This document shows, piece after piece, positions 46,547 to 55,863 of a DNA stretch of 64,000 bases; the stretch's first letter is position 1, and each line of letters begins with the position of its first letter. This DNA comes from Thermoleophilum album (GTDB lineage Bacteria; Actinomycetota; Thermoleophilia; Solirubrobacterales; Thermoleophilaceae). The position numbers and the translations under genes are program-made. The DNA is taken from positions 1,116,001 to 1,180,000 of the forward strand of contig NZ_CP066171.1 of the NCBI RefSeq assembly GCF_028867705.1, written 5' to 3'. Under the pieces are notes generated by a model. That model did no database searches. It saw only the letters and a list, made by a program, of their open reading frames with translations, and was not told the DNA's origin.

Positions 46547-47119
46547 GTGATCGAGATCCTGCCCACCCGTCTGCCCGGACTCAAGCTGATCCAGCCGCGC
46601 GTGTTCGGCGACGAGCGCGGCTTCTTCCACGAGACTTACCGTCGCGACGCCTACGCGGCAGCGGGGATCGACTGCGAGTTCGTCCAGGACAACCACTCGC
46701 GCTCACGCCGAGGCGTCGTGCGCGGAATGCACTTCGCGCTGCCGCCCGGCCAAGCCAAGCTGGTGCGGTGCGCGCGCGGCAAGATCGTCGACATCGTCGT
46801 CGACATCCGTCGCGGCTCGCCGACCTACGGCCAGTGGGAGGCGTTCGAGCTCGACGACGAGAACCTCCGCCAGCTTTTCGTGCCAGTGGGGTTCGCCCAC
46901 GGCTTCTGCGTGTTGAGCGAGGTGGCGGACGTTGTTTACAAGTGCTCGCACTACTACGACCCCGAGCTCGAACGCGGGATCCATTTCCGCGATCCCGAGA
47001 TCGGGATCGAGTGGCCGCTTCCCGTCGACGAGCTCGTGCCCTCGGAGCGCGACCGCAACGCGCCCACGCTCGCCGACGTAGCCGACACGCTGCCGTTCGT
47101 GTACGACGGCGAGAGCTAG
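46547..47119 (+). CDS. rmlC: dTDP-4-dehydrorhamnose 3,5-epimerase
   Basis: Third step of dTDP-L-rhamnose synthesis. The 190-residue cupin shows PRVFGDERGFFHETYR, QDNHSRSRRGVVRGMHF (catalytic His), VRCARGKIVDIVVDIR and FVPVGFAHGFCVLSE. GTG 46547 start; a weak TTAGCG hexamer 9 nt before it suggests leaderless translation. It is the only plus-strand gene in this block. No rmlA, rmlB or rmlD is in the window. Confidence 0.94.
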   Translation: MIEILPTRLPGLKLIQPRVFGDERGFFHETYRRDAYAAAGIDCEFVQDNHSRSRRGVVRGMHFALPPGQAKLVRCARGKIVDIVVDIRRGSPTYGQWEAFELDDENLRQLFVPVGFAHGFCVLSEVADVVYKCSHYYDPELERGIHFRDPEIGIEWPLPVDELVPSERDRNAPTLADVADTLPFVYDGES

Positions 47120-47148
47120 CCCGCTGCCGCCACCGTCGGCCGCGCGCG

Positions 47149-47901
47149 CTAAACGCCCGCGGCCTGCTCGAGGAGCTCGGCGTCCATGTCGAAGTTGGCG
47201 TGGACCGCCTCGACGTCGTCGTGGTCCTCGAGCGCTTCGAGCAGCTTCAGCAGGCGACCGGCATCTTCGCGCGCGACCGGCGTTCTCGAGGTCGGGCGCA
47301 TCACGATCTCGGCCGACTCGACCTCCACGCCGCTCGCCGCGAGCGCGTCGCGCACCGCTGCAAAGTCGGCGGGATCGGTGACGATCTCCCACAGGTCGCC
47401 GTCGCGCGAGATGTCCTCGGCGCCGGCGTCGATCGCCGCGAACAGCGCGTCCTCGTCGTAGCGGCGCGCGTCGACGACGATCTCGCCCTTCTTCTCGAAC
47501 ACCCACGCGACCGAGCCCGGTTCGCCCATGCTCCCCCCGTGGCGGGTGAAGAGGTGGCGGATCTCGCCGCCGGTGCGGTTGCGGTTGTCGGTCAGCGCTT
47601 CGACCAGGATCGCGACACCGCCCGGCCCGTAACCCTCGTAGACGACCTTTTCGATCGCCTCTGCCCCGGCCTCGGCCCCCACGCCACGGGCGATCGCACG
47701 CTCGATGTTCTCCTTCGGCATGCGCGCCTCTTTCGCCTTCTGGATGGCGTGGGCGAGCGCGGGATTGCCGTCGGGGTCACCACCGCCCTCGCGCGCGGCG
47801 ACCTGGATCGCGCGCGCCAGCTTGGTGAAGAGCTGCCCGCGCTTGGCGTCTACAGCCTTCTTCTTGTGCTTGATCTGCGCCCACTTGGAGTGGCCTGCCA
47901 T
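47149..47901 (-). CDS. yebC: YebC/PmpR-family protein
   Basis: A 250-residue YebC-family protein. It begins MAGHSKWAQIKHKKKAVDAKRG and contains GNPALAHAIQKAKEARMPKENIERAI and the EGYGPGGVAILVEALTDNRNRT signature. The family is described as DNA-binding regulators, and more recently some members as translation factors easing proline stretches. Its usual neighbourhood with ruvCAB is kept apart from the rmlC insertion. Confidence 0.95.
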   Translation of the reverse strand: MAGHSKWAQIKHKKKAVDAKRGQLFTKLARAIQVAAREGGGDPDGNPALAHAIQKAKEARMPKENIERAIARGVGAEAGAEAIEKVVYEGYGPGGVAILVEALTDNRNRTGGEIRHLFTRHGGSMGEPGSVAWVFEKKGEIVVDARRYDEDALFAAIDAGAEDISRDGDLWEIVTDPADFAAVRDALAASGVEVESAEIVMRPTSRTPVAREDAGRLLKLLEALEDHDDVEAVHANFDMDAELLEQAAGV

Positions 47902-47939
47902 CGCGCAGCAGTTTAGGTCCGCTCAGGCAGTCACCGAGC

Positions 47940-49043
47940 TCAGATCGCGAAGCGACCGTCGCGCTGCAAGGTTTCGCCGTCGACGGTGATCTCGCCCCCG
48001 TTGCGGAGGTCGAGCACCATGTCCCAGTGGATCGCCGACTCGTTGCGACCGCCCGTCTCTGGGTAGCTGGCGCCGAGCGCAAGGTGGACCGTACCGCCGA
48101 TCTTCTCGTCGAGGAGGATCTCCTTCGTAGCGGTGGCGATCCCGTAGTTCGTGCCGATACCGAGCTCGCCCAAGCGACGCGCCCCCTCGTCGGTGTCGAG
48201 CATCTGGAAGAGATAGTCGGCGCCCCGCTCGGCGTCGGCGTCGACGACACGCCCGCCCTCGAACCGCAAGCGCACGCCCGCCACCTCGCGCCCGCCGTAG
48301 ACCGCCGGGAAGGTGAAGGTCACTTCGCCATCGACCGAGTCCTCGATGGGAGCGGTGAAAAACTCGCCATCGGGCATGTTGCGTTCGCCCACACAGGGGA
48401 TCCAGCGCCGCCCCTCGACCGCCAGGCGCAGATCGGTGCCGGGAGCGGTTATGCGCACCTCGCTGCGCCCCTCGACCCACTCGGCGAGCCGGCGCGTCTC
48501 GGCGGCGCGCTCGCGCCAGGCGGCGATCGCGTCGCCGCCGTCGACAAGGCACGCACCGTAGTAGAAGCGCTCGTACTGATCGAGCGACATCCCCGCCTCG
48601 GCTGCGTAGGCGTGGGTCGGAAAGAGCGTCAAGACCCAACGCAGCTCGCCGGCTGCCGAGCGCCGCATCTGCGTATCGAGGAGAGCGCGGCGGGCCTTCT
48701 GCGCGCGCGCCTGGCGCGCGGGATCGACCTGGGTCAGCGCGCGCGTGTTGTGCTCGGCGAGGATCGCGAAGCGCACGTCGGCTTCCTCGGCCGCCCACCG
48801 CGCCGGCGGCGGCACGAAGTCGAGCTGCTCGTCGTTCGCAAGCTCGTAGAAGAGCGCTGGCGCCTCCTCGGGCGACAGCTGGACGACGGGATGCCCACCG
48901 GCGCGCAGAACTTCCTCGAAGATCGCCAAAACCAGCGGCTCGGCGGCCGTCGACGCCTGGATGACGCACACGTCACCCGGTTTCACCTCGGTCGAGTAGC
49001 GCACGAGCACGCGCGCCAGCGCTTCGACACGTTGGTCCCTCAC
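47940..49043 (-). CDS. M29-family metalloaminopeptidase
   Basis: A 367-residue AmpS/PepS-like exo-aminopeptidase using two metal ions. It starts [24 protein letters not shown] and contains VGERNMPDGEFFTAPIEDSVDGEV (metal-ligand glutamates) and GTNYGI. The C-terminal SAIHWDMV motif carries His and Asp ligands. GTG 49043 overlaps the pdxT stop (GTGA), so it is coupled to the vitamin B6 genes; a functional link is not obvious. Confidence 0.92.
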   Translation of the reverse strand: MRDQRVEALARVLVRYSTEVKPGDVCVIQASTAAEPLVLAIFEEVLRAGGHPVVQLSPEEAPALFYELANDEQLDFVPPPARWAAEEADVRFAILAEHNTRALTQVDPARQARAQKARRALLDTQMRRSAAGELRWVLTLFPTHAYAAEAGMSLDQYERFYYGACLVDGGDAIAAWRERAAETRRLAEWVEGRSEVRITAPGTDLRLAVEGRRWIPCVGERNMPDGEFFTAPIEDSVDGEVTFTFPAVYGGREVAGVRLRFEGGRVVDADAERGADYLFQMLDTDEGARRLGELGIGTNYGIATATKEILLDEKIGGTVHLALGASYPETGGRNESAIHWDMVLDLRNGGEITVDGETLQRDGRFAI

Positions 49044-49735
49044 CTTCCCCGTACCTCCTCGTCGGTTGCCACTGCCGCGGTCCGCTCCGCCTGCGACCCA
49101 TCCGCGAGCCGGCGCGGCTCTCCCTCGAGCGCAGACGTTTCGCCCGTCTCGGCACCCTTCCGCGCGGCGGCCACGAGCTGGCGGTGCAGACGGACGTCAT
49201 CTGTGAGCTCGGGGTGGAAGGCGATTGCCACGGCCGCTCCCTGGCGCACCGCGACGGGGTGGCCCTTGACACTCGCCAGCACCTCGACGCCGGTGCCGAC
49301 CTCCTCGACCCACGGGGCGCGGATGAACACCGCGCGCAGGGGACCCCCCGCTAGCCCGCGCACAGGCAGCTCGCACTCGAAGGACGCCACCTGGCGGCCG
49401 AAAGCGTTGCGGCGGCAGCGGATGTCGAGGACGCCGAGGTGGTCACGGTCGAGCACGATCATCCCCGCGCAGGTCGCAAGGCAAGGCAGTCCGGCGGCGA
49501 GCAGTTCGCGCAACGGATCGGCTAGCCGCTCGCGCTCGATGCCCATCGTGATCGTGGTCGACTCGCCCCCCGGCAGCACCAGCGCGTCGACACCTTCGAG
49601 GTCGCGCGGGGTGCGGACACGCCGCGTGTCCGCACCGGCGCGCGCGAGCATTCGCTGATGCGCCTCGAAGTCGCCTTGGATCGCCAGTACGCCGACGAGC
49701 GGCCGCCGCTCCGAAGCAGCCTCCCCCACTACCAC
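49040..49735 (-). CDS. pdxT: Pyridoxal 5'-phosphate synthase glutaminase subunit
   Basis: Feeds ammonia from glutamine to PdxS. It shows [39 protein letters not shown] (nucleophilic Cys) and AIAFHPELT (His-Glu). Two start candidates, GTG 49735 and GTG 49729, flank the pdxS stop codon (GTGGTAGTG); the earlier is given (231 residues). After the HPELT motif there is an unusual acidic/Ala-rich tail of about 35 residues not typical of the family. Confidence 0.94.
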   Translation of the reverse strand: MVVGEAASERRPLVGVLAIQGDFEAHQRMLARAGADTRRVRTPRDLEGVDALVLPGGESTTITMGIERERLADPLRELLAAGLPCLATCAGMIVLDRDHLGVLDIRCRRNAFGRQVASFECELPVRGLAGGPLRAVFIRAPWVEEVGTGVEVLASVKGHPVAVRQGAAVAIAFHPELTDDVRLHRQLVAAARKGAETGETSALEGEPRRLADGSQAERTAAVATDEEVRGR

Positions 49736-50613
49736 CCGCGCTGCTGGAGCAGGTTGCCGGAAGCCGCCAGCTCGCCGATCTCGATCCCAGTCATCGCCTC
49801 GCCGAGACCGCGCGACACAGCGGCGATCCGCTCGGGGTCGTCGTAGTGAGTGGTGGCCTCGACAATCGCCCGCGCCCGCCGCTCGGGATCCTCGGACTTG
49901 AAGATGCCCGAACCGACGAAAACGCCTTCCGCACCCAGTTGCATCATCAGTGCCGCGTCCGCGGGGGTGGCGATGCCGCCGGCGCTGAACAGCACCACAG
50001 GGAGACGACCGTGCTGCGCCACCCAGCGAACGAGCTCGAGCGGGGCGCCGAGCTCTTTCGCTGCCGCCGGCAGTTCGGCCTCGTCGAGCGTCGTCAGGCG
50101 GCGGATTTCGCTCGTGATCATGCGCATGTGGCGCACGGCCTCGACAACGTTGCCGGTGCCAGCCTCGCCCTTCGAGCGGATCATCGCCGCACCTTCGGCG
50201 ATCCTCCGCAGCGCCTCGCCGAGGTTCGTCGCCCCACAGACGAAAGGAACCTTGAACTGCCACTTGTCGATGTGGTGCTGCTCGTCGGCCGGGGTCAGTA
50301 CCTCGGACTCGTCGATGTAGTCGACCTCGAGCGCCTCGAGAACCTGCGCCTCGACGAAGTGACCGATCCGCACCTTGGCCATCACCGGGATCGTCACCGC
50401 TTGCTTGATCTCCTCGATCTTGGTGGGATCGGCCATCCGCGCGACGCCGCCGGCGGCGCGGATGTCGGCGGGCACGCGCTCGAGCGCCATCACCGCGCAG
50501 GCTCCAGCGGCCTCGGCGATTCGCGCCTGCTCGGCGGTGACCACGTCCATGATCACACCGCCTTTGAGCATTTCGGCGAGGCCCGTCTTGACGCGCAGCG
50601 TGCCGGTCTCCAT
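49729..50613 (-). CDS. pdxS: Pyridoxal 5'-phosphate synthase lyase subunit
   Basis: Builds PLP from ribose 5-phosphate, glyceraldehyde 3-phosphate and ammonia in the 12+12 PdxST complex. The 294 residues show [11 protein letters not shown] (catalytic Lys), [36 protein letters not shown] (second Lys), [18 protein letters not shown] and [25 protein letters not shown]. The PLP it makes is the cofactor of enzymes such as MetM. Confidence 0.97.
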   Translation of the reverse strand: METGTLRVKTGLAEMLKGGVIMDVVTAEQARIAEAAGACAVMALERVPADIRAAGGVARMADPTKIEEIKQAVTIPVMAKVRIGHFVEAQVLEALEVDYIDESEVLTPADEQHHIDKWQFKVPFVCGATNLGEALRRIAEGAAMIRSKGEAGTGNVVEAVRHMRMITSEIRRLTTLDEAELPAAAKELGAPLELVRWVAQHGRLPVVLFSAGGIATPADAALMMQLGAEGVFVGSGIFKSEDPERRARAIVEATTHYDDPERIAAVSRGLGEAMTGIEIGELAASGNLLQQRGW

Positions 50614-50680
50614 CGTTCGGCAGGATACTTCGCGCGCGCGGCGGGCCGCCCGGCCCCGTCACCCGGCGGGCACGAGCGAC

Positions 50681-51523
50681 TTATTTGAGCTTGAACGCTT
50701 TGATGCGGTCGGCGTAAGCAGACTCATCGAGGGCGTACACGCCGTACGCGAGCGCCTGCACAAGCGAAAGCAGCGCAACGTGCGAGCGCACGTAGGCCGG
50801 GCTGTCGGAGGAGTAGAAGAGGGCTTCGTCAGCGACTCGTGCCGCCTCCGAGAGCGTCGAGTCGCAGATCGCGATCGTGCCGGCGCCGCGGTTGCGGGCG
50901 AGCTTGAGCGCCCGCACGACCAGCGCGTGCGGGCGGCCAGCGCTGAAACCGATCAGCAAGCTGCGCCTGTCGACGCGCGCCAGGCGCGCGAGCCCCTCCT
51001 GGCTCGGGCTCGCCACCACGTCGGCACGGAGATCGAGCAGCATCAGTAGATGGCGCAGGTAGCTGGCGAAAAACGCCATCTGGTCGGTGCCACAGAGGAC
51101 GATGCGGTCGGCGCGCGAGATCATGTCGACGCACCGCGCCACCGCGCCGCGATCGACCCGACGCGCGGTCGCCTCCAGGTTGCGGTGGTCAGCCTGGAGC
51201 GCGGCCTCGAACTCGGTCTGGTCGATCGGAAAGAGCGGCGGTGCGGCTAGACCCGCCAGCTCCTCGCTCTCGCGCCGGCGGCGGTACTCCTCGCGCGCGG
51301 CGTGCTGCAACTCGGGGAAGCCCTCGAAACCGAGCGCCTGGGCGAAGCGAACGACAGTCGAGCTGGAGGTGTTGGCGCGCCGCGCCAGCTGCTCGGCCGT
51401 GTGGAAGGCGGCTTCCTCGAGGTGGTCGATGATGTAGCGACCGACGTCCTTCTGGGAAGGCGAAAGCTCGTCGAACCTTTGCTTGATCTCCTCGGAGAGG
51501 GTTAGCGCTGCCGTGCGAGTCAC
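50681..51523 (-). CDS. RpiR/MurR-family transcriptional regulator
   Basis: A 280-residue regulator: an N-terminal RpiR helix-turn-helix (LSPSQKDVGRYIIDHLEEAAFHTAEQLARRANTSSSTVVRFAQALGFEGF) and a C-terminal SIS sugar-phosphate-binding domain (DRIVLCGTDQMAF, LIGFSAGRPHALVVRALKLARNRGAGTIAICD). Such proteins sense phosphosugars. The target genes cannot be told; it lies between pdxS and the nucleotidyltransferase gene, on the same strand. GTG start. Confidence 0.9.
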   Translation of the reverse strand: MTRTAALTLSEEIKQRFDELSPSQKDVGRYIIDHLEEAAFHTAEQLARRANTSSSTVVRFAQALGFEGFPELQHAAREEYRRRRESEELAGLAAPPLFPIDQTEFEAALQADHRNLEATARRVDRGAVARCVDMISRADRIVLCGTDQMAFFASYLRHLLMLLDLRADVVASPSQEGLARLARVDRRSLLIGFSAGRPHALVVRALKLARNRGAGTIAICDSTLSEAARVADEALFYSSDSPAYVRSHVALLSLVQALAYGVYALDESAYADRIKAFKLK

Positions 51524-51627
51524 GGCGCACTGTTTCGTGCGCGAGCAGCGACTTCCTGCCGAGCCCGGGTCGGCGCGCGCCCTCGGCGAGGGTCACGGAG
51601 ACGCCATGCGTGCGCGACGGTCGACCG

Positions 51628-52359
51628 CTAGCGGCGCATATCGAGCCAAGGCGGGCTACCGCGCGCGCACAGCTCGTCGAGCTGGTTGCGGTCCTTGTAG
51701 GTGTCGAGGCACGCCCAAAACCCCTCGTGGCGGGAGGCGTGGAGCTGGCCGGCGGCAGCGAGACGCGGGAGGACGTCGCGCTCGAGCACCGCGTCCGCTG
51801 CGAACAGCTCGAGCGCGCCGCTCTCGAAGACCATGAAACCGCCGTTGACGTAGCGCGGCGAGCGCGGCTTTTCCTCGAAGCCGCGCACGCGACCGCGCTC
51901 GTCGAGGTCGAGCACCCCGAACTGCAGGCGCGGGCGCACAGCGGTGACGGTCGCGAGTACGCCCGCACGCTCGTGCTCGACGAGCGTGCGGGCGAGGTCG
52001 ATGTCGGCGACCCCGTCGGCGTAGGTGAGGCAGAAACCACGACCGGCGAGGAGCTCCCGCGCCGCCCAGACGCGCCCACCGGTGGGAGTGTCGTCGCCGG
52101 AGCGGTGACAGCGCACGCTGACGCCCTCCGGCCAGCTCTCGCCGCGCGCGTAGCGCTCGACGAGATCACCCAGGAAGCCGGTGAGGAGAAGGAACTCGCG
52201 GAAACCCTGGCGGGCGTAAATCTGCACCACATGCCAGACGATCGGCTTGCCACCGACCTCGACGAGCGCCTTGGGGGTCGCCGGGCCGCTGCCGTTGAGC
52301 CTCGTTCCGCGCCCCCCACAGAGGATCGCGACCGGTCGCTGTTGCCGCTTCGCTGTCAC
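51628..52359 (-). CDS. Sugar-1-phosphate nucleotidyltransferase (glucose-1-phosphate cytidylyltransferase-like)
   Basis: A 243-residue NTP-transferase. The N-terminal AILCGGRGTRLNG binds nucleotide, followed by PKALVEVGGKPIVWHVVQIYARQG, LTYADGVADIDL (metal Asp) and FEEKPRSPRYVNGGFMVFE. The pattern matches RfbF, which makes CDP-glucose; the dehydratase at 24903-25910 could be the next enzyme. TDP- or UDP-sugar specificity cannot be excluded. It lies 104 bp after the RpiR gene start and next to a glycosyltransferase. Confidence 0.85.
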   Translation of the reverse strand: MTAKRQQRPVAILCGGRGTRLNGSGPATPKALVEVGGKPIVWHVVQIYARQGFREFLLLTGFLGDLVERYARGESWPEGVSVRCHRSGDDTPTGGRVWAARELLAGRGFCLTYADGVADIDLARTLVEHERAGVLATVTAVRPRLQFGVLDLDERGRVRGFEEKPRSPRYVNGGFMVFESGALELFAADAVLERDVLPRLAAAGQLHASRHEGFWACLDTYKDRNQLDELCARGSPPWLDMRR

Positions 52360-52481
52360 GGCGGCGCATTATCGGCGTCGCCGCAGCGGGGCCACGGCCC
52401 GACCGCGAGCAGGCATGGCCGCAGTCGCGACGACGGACACACCCGCACGCCCTCTGCGCGCGAGACCCGCTGCTCGGGCAG

Positions 52482-53714
52482 TCAGGCCGGGGTGGCAGCC
52501 AGGGACGCGCTTCCTGCAACCGGACGCCGGTCGGCGCGCTGCGCGGCGTTTGCGCTGCGCGCGACCAGCTCGACCGTGCGCCGCAGGCGCTCGCGGAAAC
52601 GGTGTTTGTCCCAACGCAGCGCGTGGCGGCGGATCGCGTCGCGATCGAAACGGTCCGGGTCGAAGCTGCGGATCGCTGCAGCGATCGCCTCCGGAGTCTG
52701 CTCGTCGAAAAGAACGCCCGTGTGCCCGTGCACCACGGTCCGGCGCGCACCGCCCCGACCGTAAGCGATGACCGGGCGCCCGCAAGCCATCGCCTCGATC
52801 GGCACGAGACCGAAGTCGTGCAACGTCGGCGACACGAGAGCTTTGCAGCGCTGCATCAGCTCGACGAGCGCACCGTCGGGAACGCGCCCGAGGAAGGTGA
52901 CGTTCGGCGGTGCGGCGGCGTGCAGCTCGCGCGCGGCAGGACCGTCGCCGACAACGATGAGCCGTTCGTGCGGCAGCTGCCGGAAAGCCTCGATCGCGAC
53001 GCTAGCGCGCAGATACGGCTCGACGAGGCGGCCGACGAGCAGGAAGTAGTCCTCGGGGTCGCCGGTACCGGGACGGAAGAGATCGCAGTCGACCGGGGCA
53101 CCGATAACCTCGGCGTCGCGCCCGTAGAAGGTCTTGATCTGACCGGCGATGAAGTCGCTTTGGGTGAGGAAGTGGTTGACCCGCTGGGCTGCACGACGGT
53201 CGGCGATCCGCATGGCGGCGGCGAAGATGTCGAAGGCCAGACCGCTCGCTCCTCCCCACGACCAGTGGCGGCGGTAATCGCGCGTCATCGTCCAGGCGAA
53301 ACGCAGCGGCGAGTGGCAGTAGCAGACGTGGGGCGCGCGGTTGGCGGTGCTGAAGCCGAGCGCGAAGGCATAGGAGGAGCTGACGAGCACGTCGGCTTCG
53401 GGCAAGGTGGTTCGTTCCACGACGAGCGGGAGCACCGGCGCAAGCAGCCGGTAGGAGCGCGCGAGCCGCTGGCGCGGCGGCAGGATCGAGTGGAAACGGT
53501 CGTCGATGCCCAGTTCGATCGCGACGCGACGGCTGCCGAGCAGCGAAAAGACCGGGGCGTCGGGAAAGGTGGCAGCGATCTCGCCGAGCACGCGTTCGGC
53601 CCCGCCCAAAACCTGGGCGAAGTCGTGCGCAATCACCACGCGCAGCGGCCGCCCGTCGCGATCGCGCAGGTCGGGCGACTCGCTGCCTCCTCCCTCGAGC
53701 GAGCTCGACTGCAT
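52482..53714 (-). CDS. Glycosyltransferase family 4 protein
   Basis: A 410-residue GT-B enzyme. The acceptor domain begins RVVIAHDFAQVLGGAERVL. The donor domain shows YFLLVGRLVEPYLRASVAIEAFRQL, VVGDGPAARELHAAA, VTFLGRVPDGALVELMQRCKALVSPTLHDFGLVPIEAMACGRPVIAYGRGGARRTV with the E-x7-E-like motif. It probably adds a hexose to a surface glycan. ATG 53714 is followed by about 20 low-complexity residues. Confidence 0.9.
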   Translation of the reverse strand: MQSSSLEGGGSESPDLRDRDGRPLRVVIAHDFAQVLGGAERVLGEIAATFPDAPVFSLLGSRRVAIELGIDDRFHSILPPRQRLARSYRLLAPVLPLVVERTTLPEADVLVSSSYAFALGFSTANRAPHVCYCHSPLRFAWTMTRDYRRHWSWGGASGLAFDIFAAAMRIADRRAAQRVNHFLTQSDFIAGQIKTFYGRDAEVIGAPVDCDLFRPGTGDPEDYFLLVGRLVEPYLRASVAIEAFRQLPHERLIVVGDGPAARELHAAAPPNVTFLGRVPDGALVELMQRCKALVSPTLHDFGLVPIEAMACGRPVIAYGRGGARRTVVHGHTGVLFDEQTPEAIAAAIRSFDPDRFDRDAIRRHALRWDKHRFRERLRRTVELVARSANAAQRADRRPVAGSASLAATPA

Positions 53715-53772
53715 CTACGGGCGAGGCTAACGCACCCGCTTGCGTTCCGAAAGAGCGCGCCCCAGAGCGGCA

Positions 53773-53778
53773 TAGACT
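53773..53778 (+). promoter_or_regulatory. -10 hexamer of tRNA-Met
   Basis: TAGACT, 10 nt before the mature tRNA-Met, the same hexamer as before tRNA-Arg. No clear -35 hexamer at standard spacing. Confidence 0.5.
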
Positions 53779-53788
53779 GGCGTCCCGC

Positions 53789-53861
53789 GGGCCGGTAGCT
53801 CAGCGGTCAGAGCAGCGGGCTCATAACCCGATGGTCGCAGGTTCGAATCCTGCCCGGCCCA
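53789..53861 (+). tRNA. tRNA-Met (anticodon CAT), elongator type
   Basis: A 73-nt cloverleaf: acceptor GGGCCGG pairs with CCGGCCC, discriminator A. The anticodon stem GCGGG... closes loop CTCATAA with CAT. The T-arm is GCAGG-TTCGAAT-CCTGC. The first pair G1-C72 excludes the initiator type; a lysidine-modified tRNA-Ile cannot be wholly excluded from sequence. CCA not encoded. Confidence 0.93.
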
Positions 53862-53884
53862 CTCACTCGCGAACCACCCGCTCT

Positions 53885-54958
53885 CTACCTCGAGACCCTG
53901 CCCGCTCCCCTCACAGCCGCGTCGAGCGCGCGCTCGAGCTCGTCGTAGCTGGCCGCACCCTCGATCCGCGCCGCTATCCGCCCATTGCGGTCGATCGCGA
54001 AAACCCACGGTTCGCTGCGCAGGCGCCACGCTTCGACCTGGGGCCGCAACCCCTTGTTGGGATCGTTGTCGCGGTAGATCTCCATGTGAATGAACGCCGC
54101 CCCCTCGCCGCGGCGGGCGCGTAGCTGCTCGGCAAGATCGACGACCGGCCCGCAGACACGGCTCTGGCAAAGCGCGGGGGTGGCAAACACCAAGAGGACC
54201 GGGCGCTTGCCGAGCACGTCGGCGAGATCGTCACGGTGCATCCCGTCGGGAGGGGTACGCGTTTCGATCGAGCGGATGTCGCCACGCACGTCGTCGACGG
54301 TCGGTGTGTGCACGGAGATCGCCCGCTCGCCGACGTCGGGCACCGGGCTGTCGCGCTTCACCGTGAGCACGGTCGGACGAGTCGAAACCAGGCGACCGTC
54401 GACGATCGCCAGCGCCACCGCGGTGTAGCGACCGGGGCGCGGGAAGGTCGGGAAAGCTACGTGCACAGAGCGGGCGATGTCCTGGTCGCGCGCGGTTTCC
54501 TCGCTGCGAAAGGCCGGTTTGACGGTGAGCGACTCCTCGCGTGCGGCAAACGGCCCGAGCGCCGGCTCGTCGCCGCGAGCCACGTAGAGCGCGGCCGGGA
54601 TCCCGAAGCGCGGGCCGCGCTGCGGGTCGATCAACGCGAAACCGAACCGCTGTCGCCCCCGCTCGAGTTCGACCCCAGCGGGCGCCAGCTCGAGCTGCGA
54701 GGGGCGCCCAAGAGCAGCGATCTGGTCGATCGAGCGCCCTTCTGCAGCGGGAAAGTCGGCGCGGGCGGCCGTGGTGGTGGCCGCTCGCTCGCCGCCCGAA
54801 CCGCACCCGGCCAGGGCGACGGCGGCGAGCCATGCGAGCGCCGCCCACGCTCCGACACGCTGTCGCGCGGAGCGTGCCGAGAGTCGTCTTTGCCGCGACC
54901 TTGTAGGGGCGACGGGGTGGACAGTGCGGGGCGAGCGATCGATCGACGGGGGAGGCAT
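53885..54958 (-). CDS. Thioredoxin-fold lipoprotein with a CX4C motif
   Basis: A 357-residue lipoprotein: basic N-terminus, hydrophobic stretch and lipobox ALAGC (Cys52), then a Ser/Thr/Ala spacer. The middle part is beta-rich (FGIPAALYVARGDEP, GRYTAVALAIVDG). The C-terminal 120 residues have a thioredoxin-like order (RPVLLVFATPALCQSRVCGPVV, AAFIHMEIY, EPWVFAIDRNGRI). The cysteines are spaced CX4C (264, 269) rather than CXXC. Extracytoplasmic redox function is inferred. A frame extension upstream to 55060 is unlikely. Confidence 0.78.
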   Translation of the reverse strand: MPPPSIDRSPRTVHPVAPTRSRQRRLSARSARQRVGAWAALAWLAAVALAGCGSGGERAATTTAARADFPAAEGRSIDQIAALGRPSQLELAPAGVELERGRQRFGFALIDPQRGPRFGIPAALYVARGDEPALGPFAAREESLTVKPAFRSEETARDQDIARSVHVAFPTFPRPGRYTAVALAIVDGRLVSTRPTVLTVKRDSPVPDVGERAISVHTPTVDDVRGDIRSIETRTPPDGMHRDDLADVLGKRPVLLVFATPALCQSRVCGPVVDLAEQLRARRGEGAAFIHMEIYRDNDPNKGLRPQVEAWRLRSEPWVFAIDRNGRIAARIEGAASYDELERALDAAVRGAGRVSR

Positions 54959-55075
54959 CGCGTCGAAGCGTAGGGGGTTAGCCTTCCGCGTCGCCAGCGG
55001 CGCAACGGCGCGCGCCGGCCAGCGAAGGCAGAGCGCCGGTTCGCCACCGCATTCCGACACCGACCAGGAGGAGCG

Positions 55076-55798
55076 ATGCCCGAACGCGCAGCGATCGTCA
55101 CCGGAGGATCGAGCGGAATCGGTTTCGACATTGCGCGCGCGCTAGCCGAGGACGGCTACGCGCTCACCGTCTCGGCGCGGCGTCCCGACAAGCTCGAGCA
55201 GGCGGCCGAACAGCTGCGCGCCGGTGGCGCCACGGTTCACGCGGTCGCTGCCAACATGGCTGAAGAAGAGGACATCAAGCGCGTCGTACGCGAGCACACG
55301 GAGCAGTACGGGCGTCTCGACGTGCTCGTCAACAACGCCGGTGTCGGTATCGCCGGACCGATCGAACAGACGGAGACCAAACGCCTCGACATCCAGCTCG
55401 ACGTCAACCTGCGCTCCGTCTACTTGATGACGCGCGAGTGCATTCCGCTTCTCAAGCGGGCCGGCGCCGAGCATCGCCGCGCGCACATCATCAACACTGC
55501 TTCGATCGCCGGCAAGATCCCGCAGCCCGGTCTCGCCGCCTACTCGGCCGCAAAAGCCGGTGTCGTCGCGCTCACGCAGGCGACGATTCGCGAGCTGTCG
55601 GCCGACGGTGTGCGCGCCACCGCGCTCTGCCCCGGCTTCGTGGCGACGCCGATGACCGACTGGATCAAGGAGCACGTTCCGCCATCGGAGATGATCCAGA
55701 CGGCCGACATCGTCGCGGCGGTGCGCTTCGTGCTGGCGTGCTCGCCCAACTGCATCGTGCCCGAGATCCAGTTCGTACGGCCCGGCGACATGCCGTGA
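55076..55798 (+). CDS. Short-chain dehydrogenase/reductase
   Basis: A 240-residue classical SDR (3-oxoacyl-ACP reductase-like). NADP-binding GGSSGIGFDIA, the NNAG motif in VNNAGVGIAG, catalytic Ser in NTASIAG and YSAAK (Tyr-x3-Lys) are all present, followed by RATALCPGFVATPM. ATG 55076 has AGGAGGAG 6 nt upstream, a perfect ribosome-binding site. Substrate unknown. Confidence 0.92.
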   Translation: MPERAAIVTGGSSGIGFDIARALAEDGYALTVSARRPDKLEQAAEQLRAGGATVHAVAANMAEEEDIKRVVREHTEQYGRLDVLVNNAGVGIAGPIEQTETKRLDIQLDVNLRSVYLMTRECIPLLKRAGAEHRRAHIINTASIAGKIPQPGLAAYSAAKAGVVALTQATIRELSADGVRATALCPGFVATPMTDWIKEHVPPSEMIQTADIVAAVRFVLACSPNCIVPEIQFVRPGDMP

Positions 55799-55863
55799 GC
55801 GCGGCAACGGCATAGCGAGCGCACCGGCAAGCGGGATCGGCAAGCGAGACAAGGGGTGGCAGA

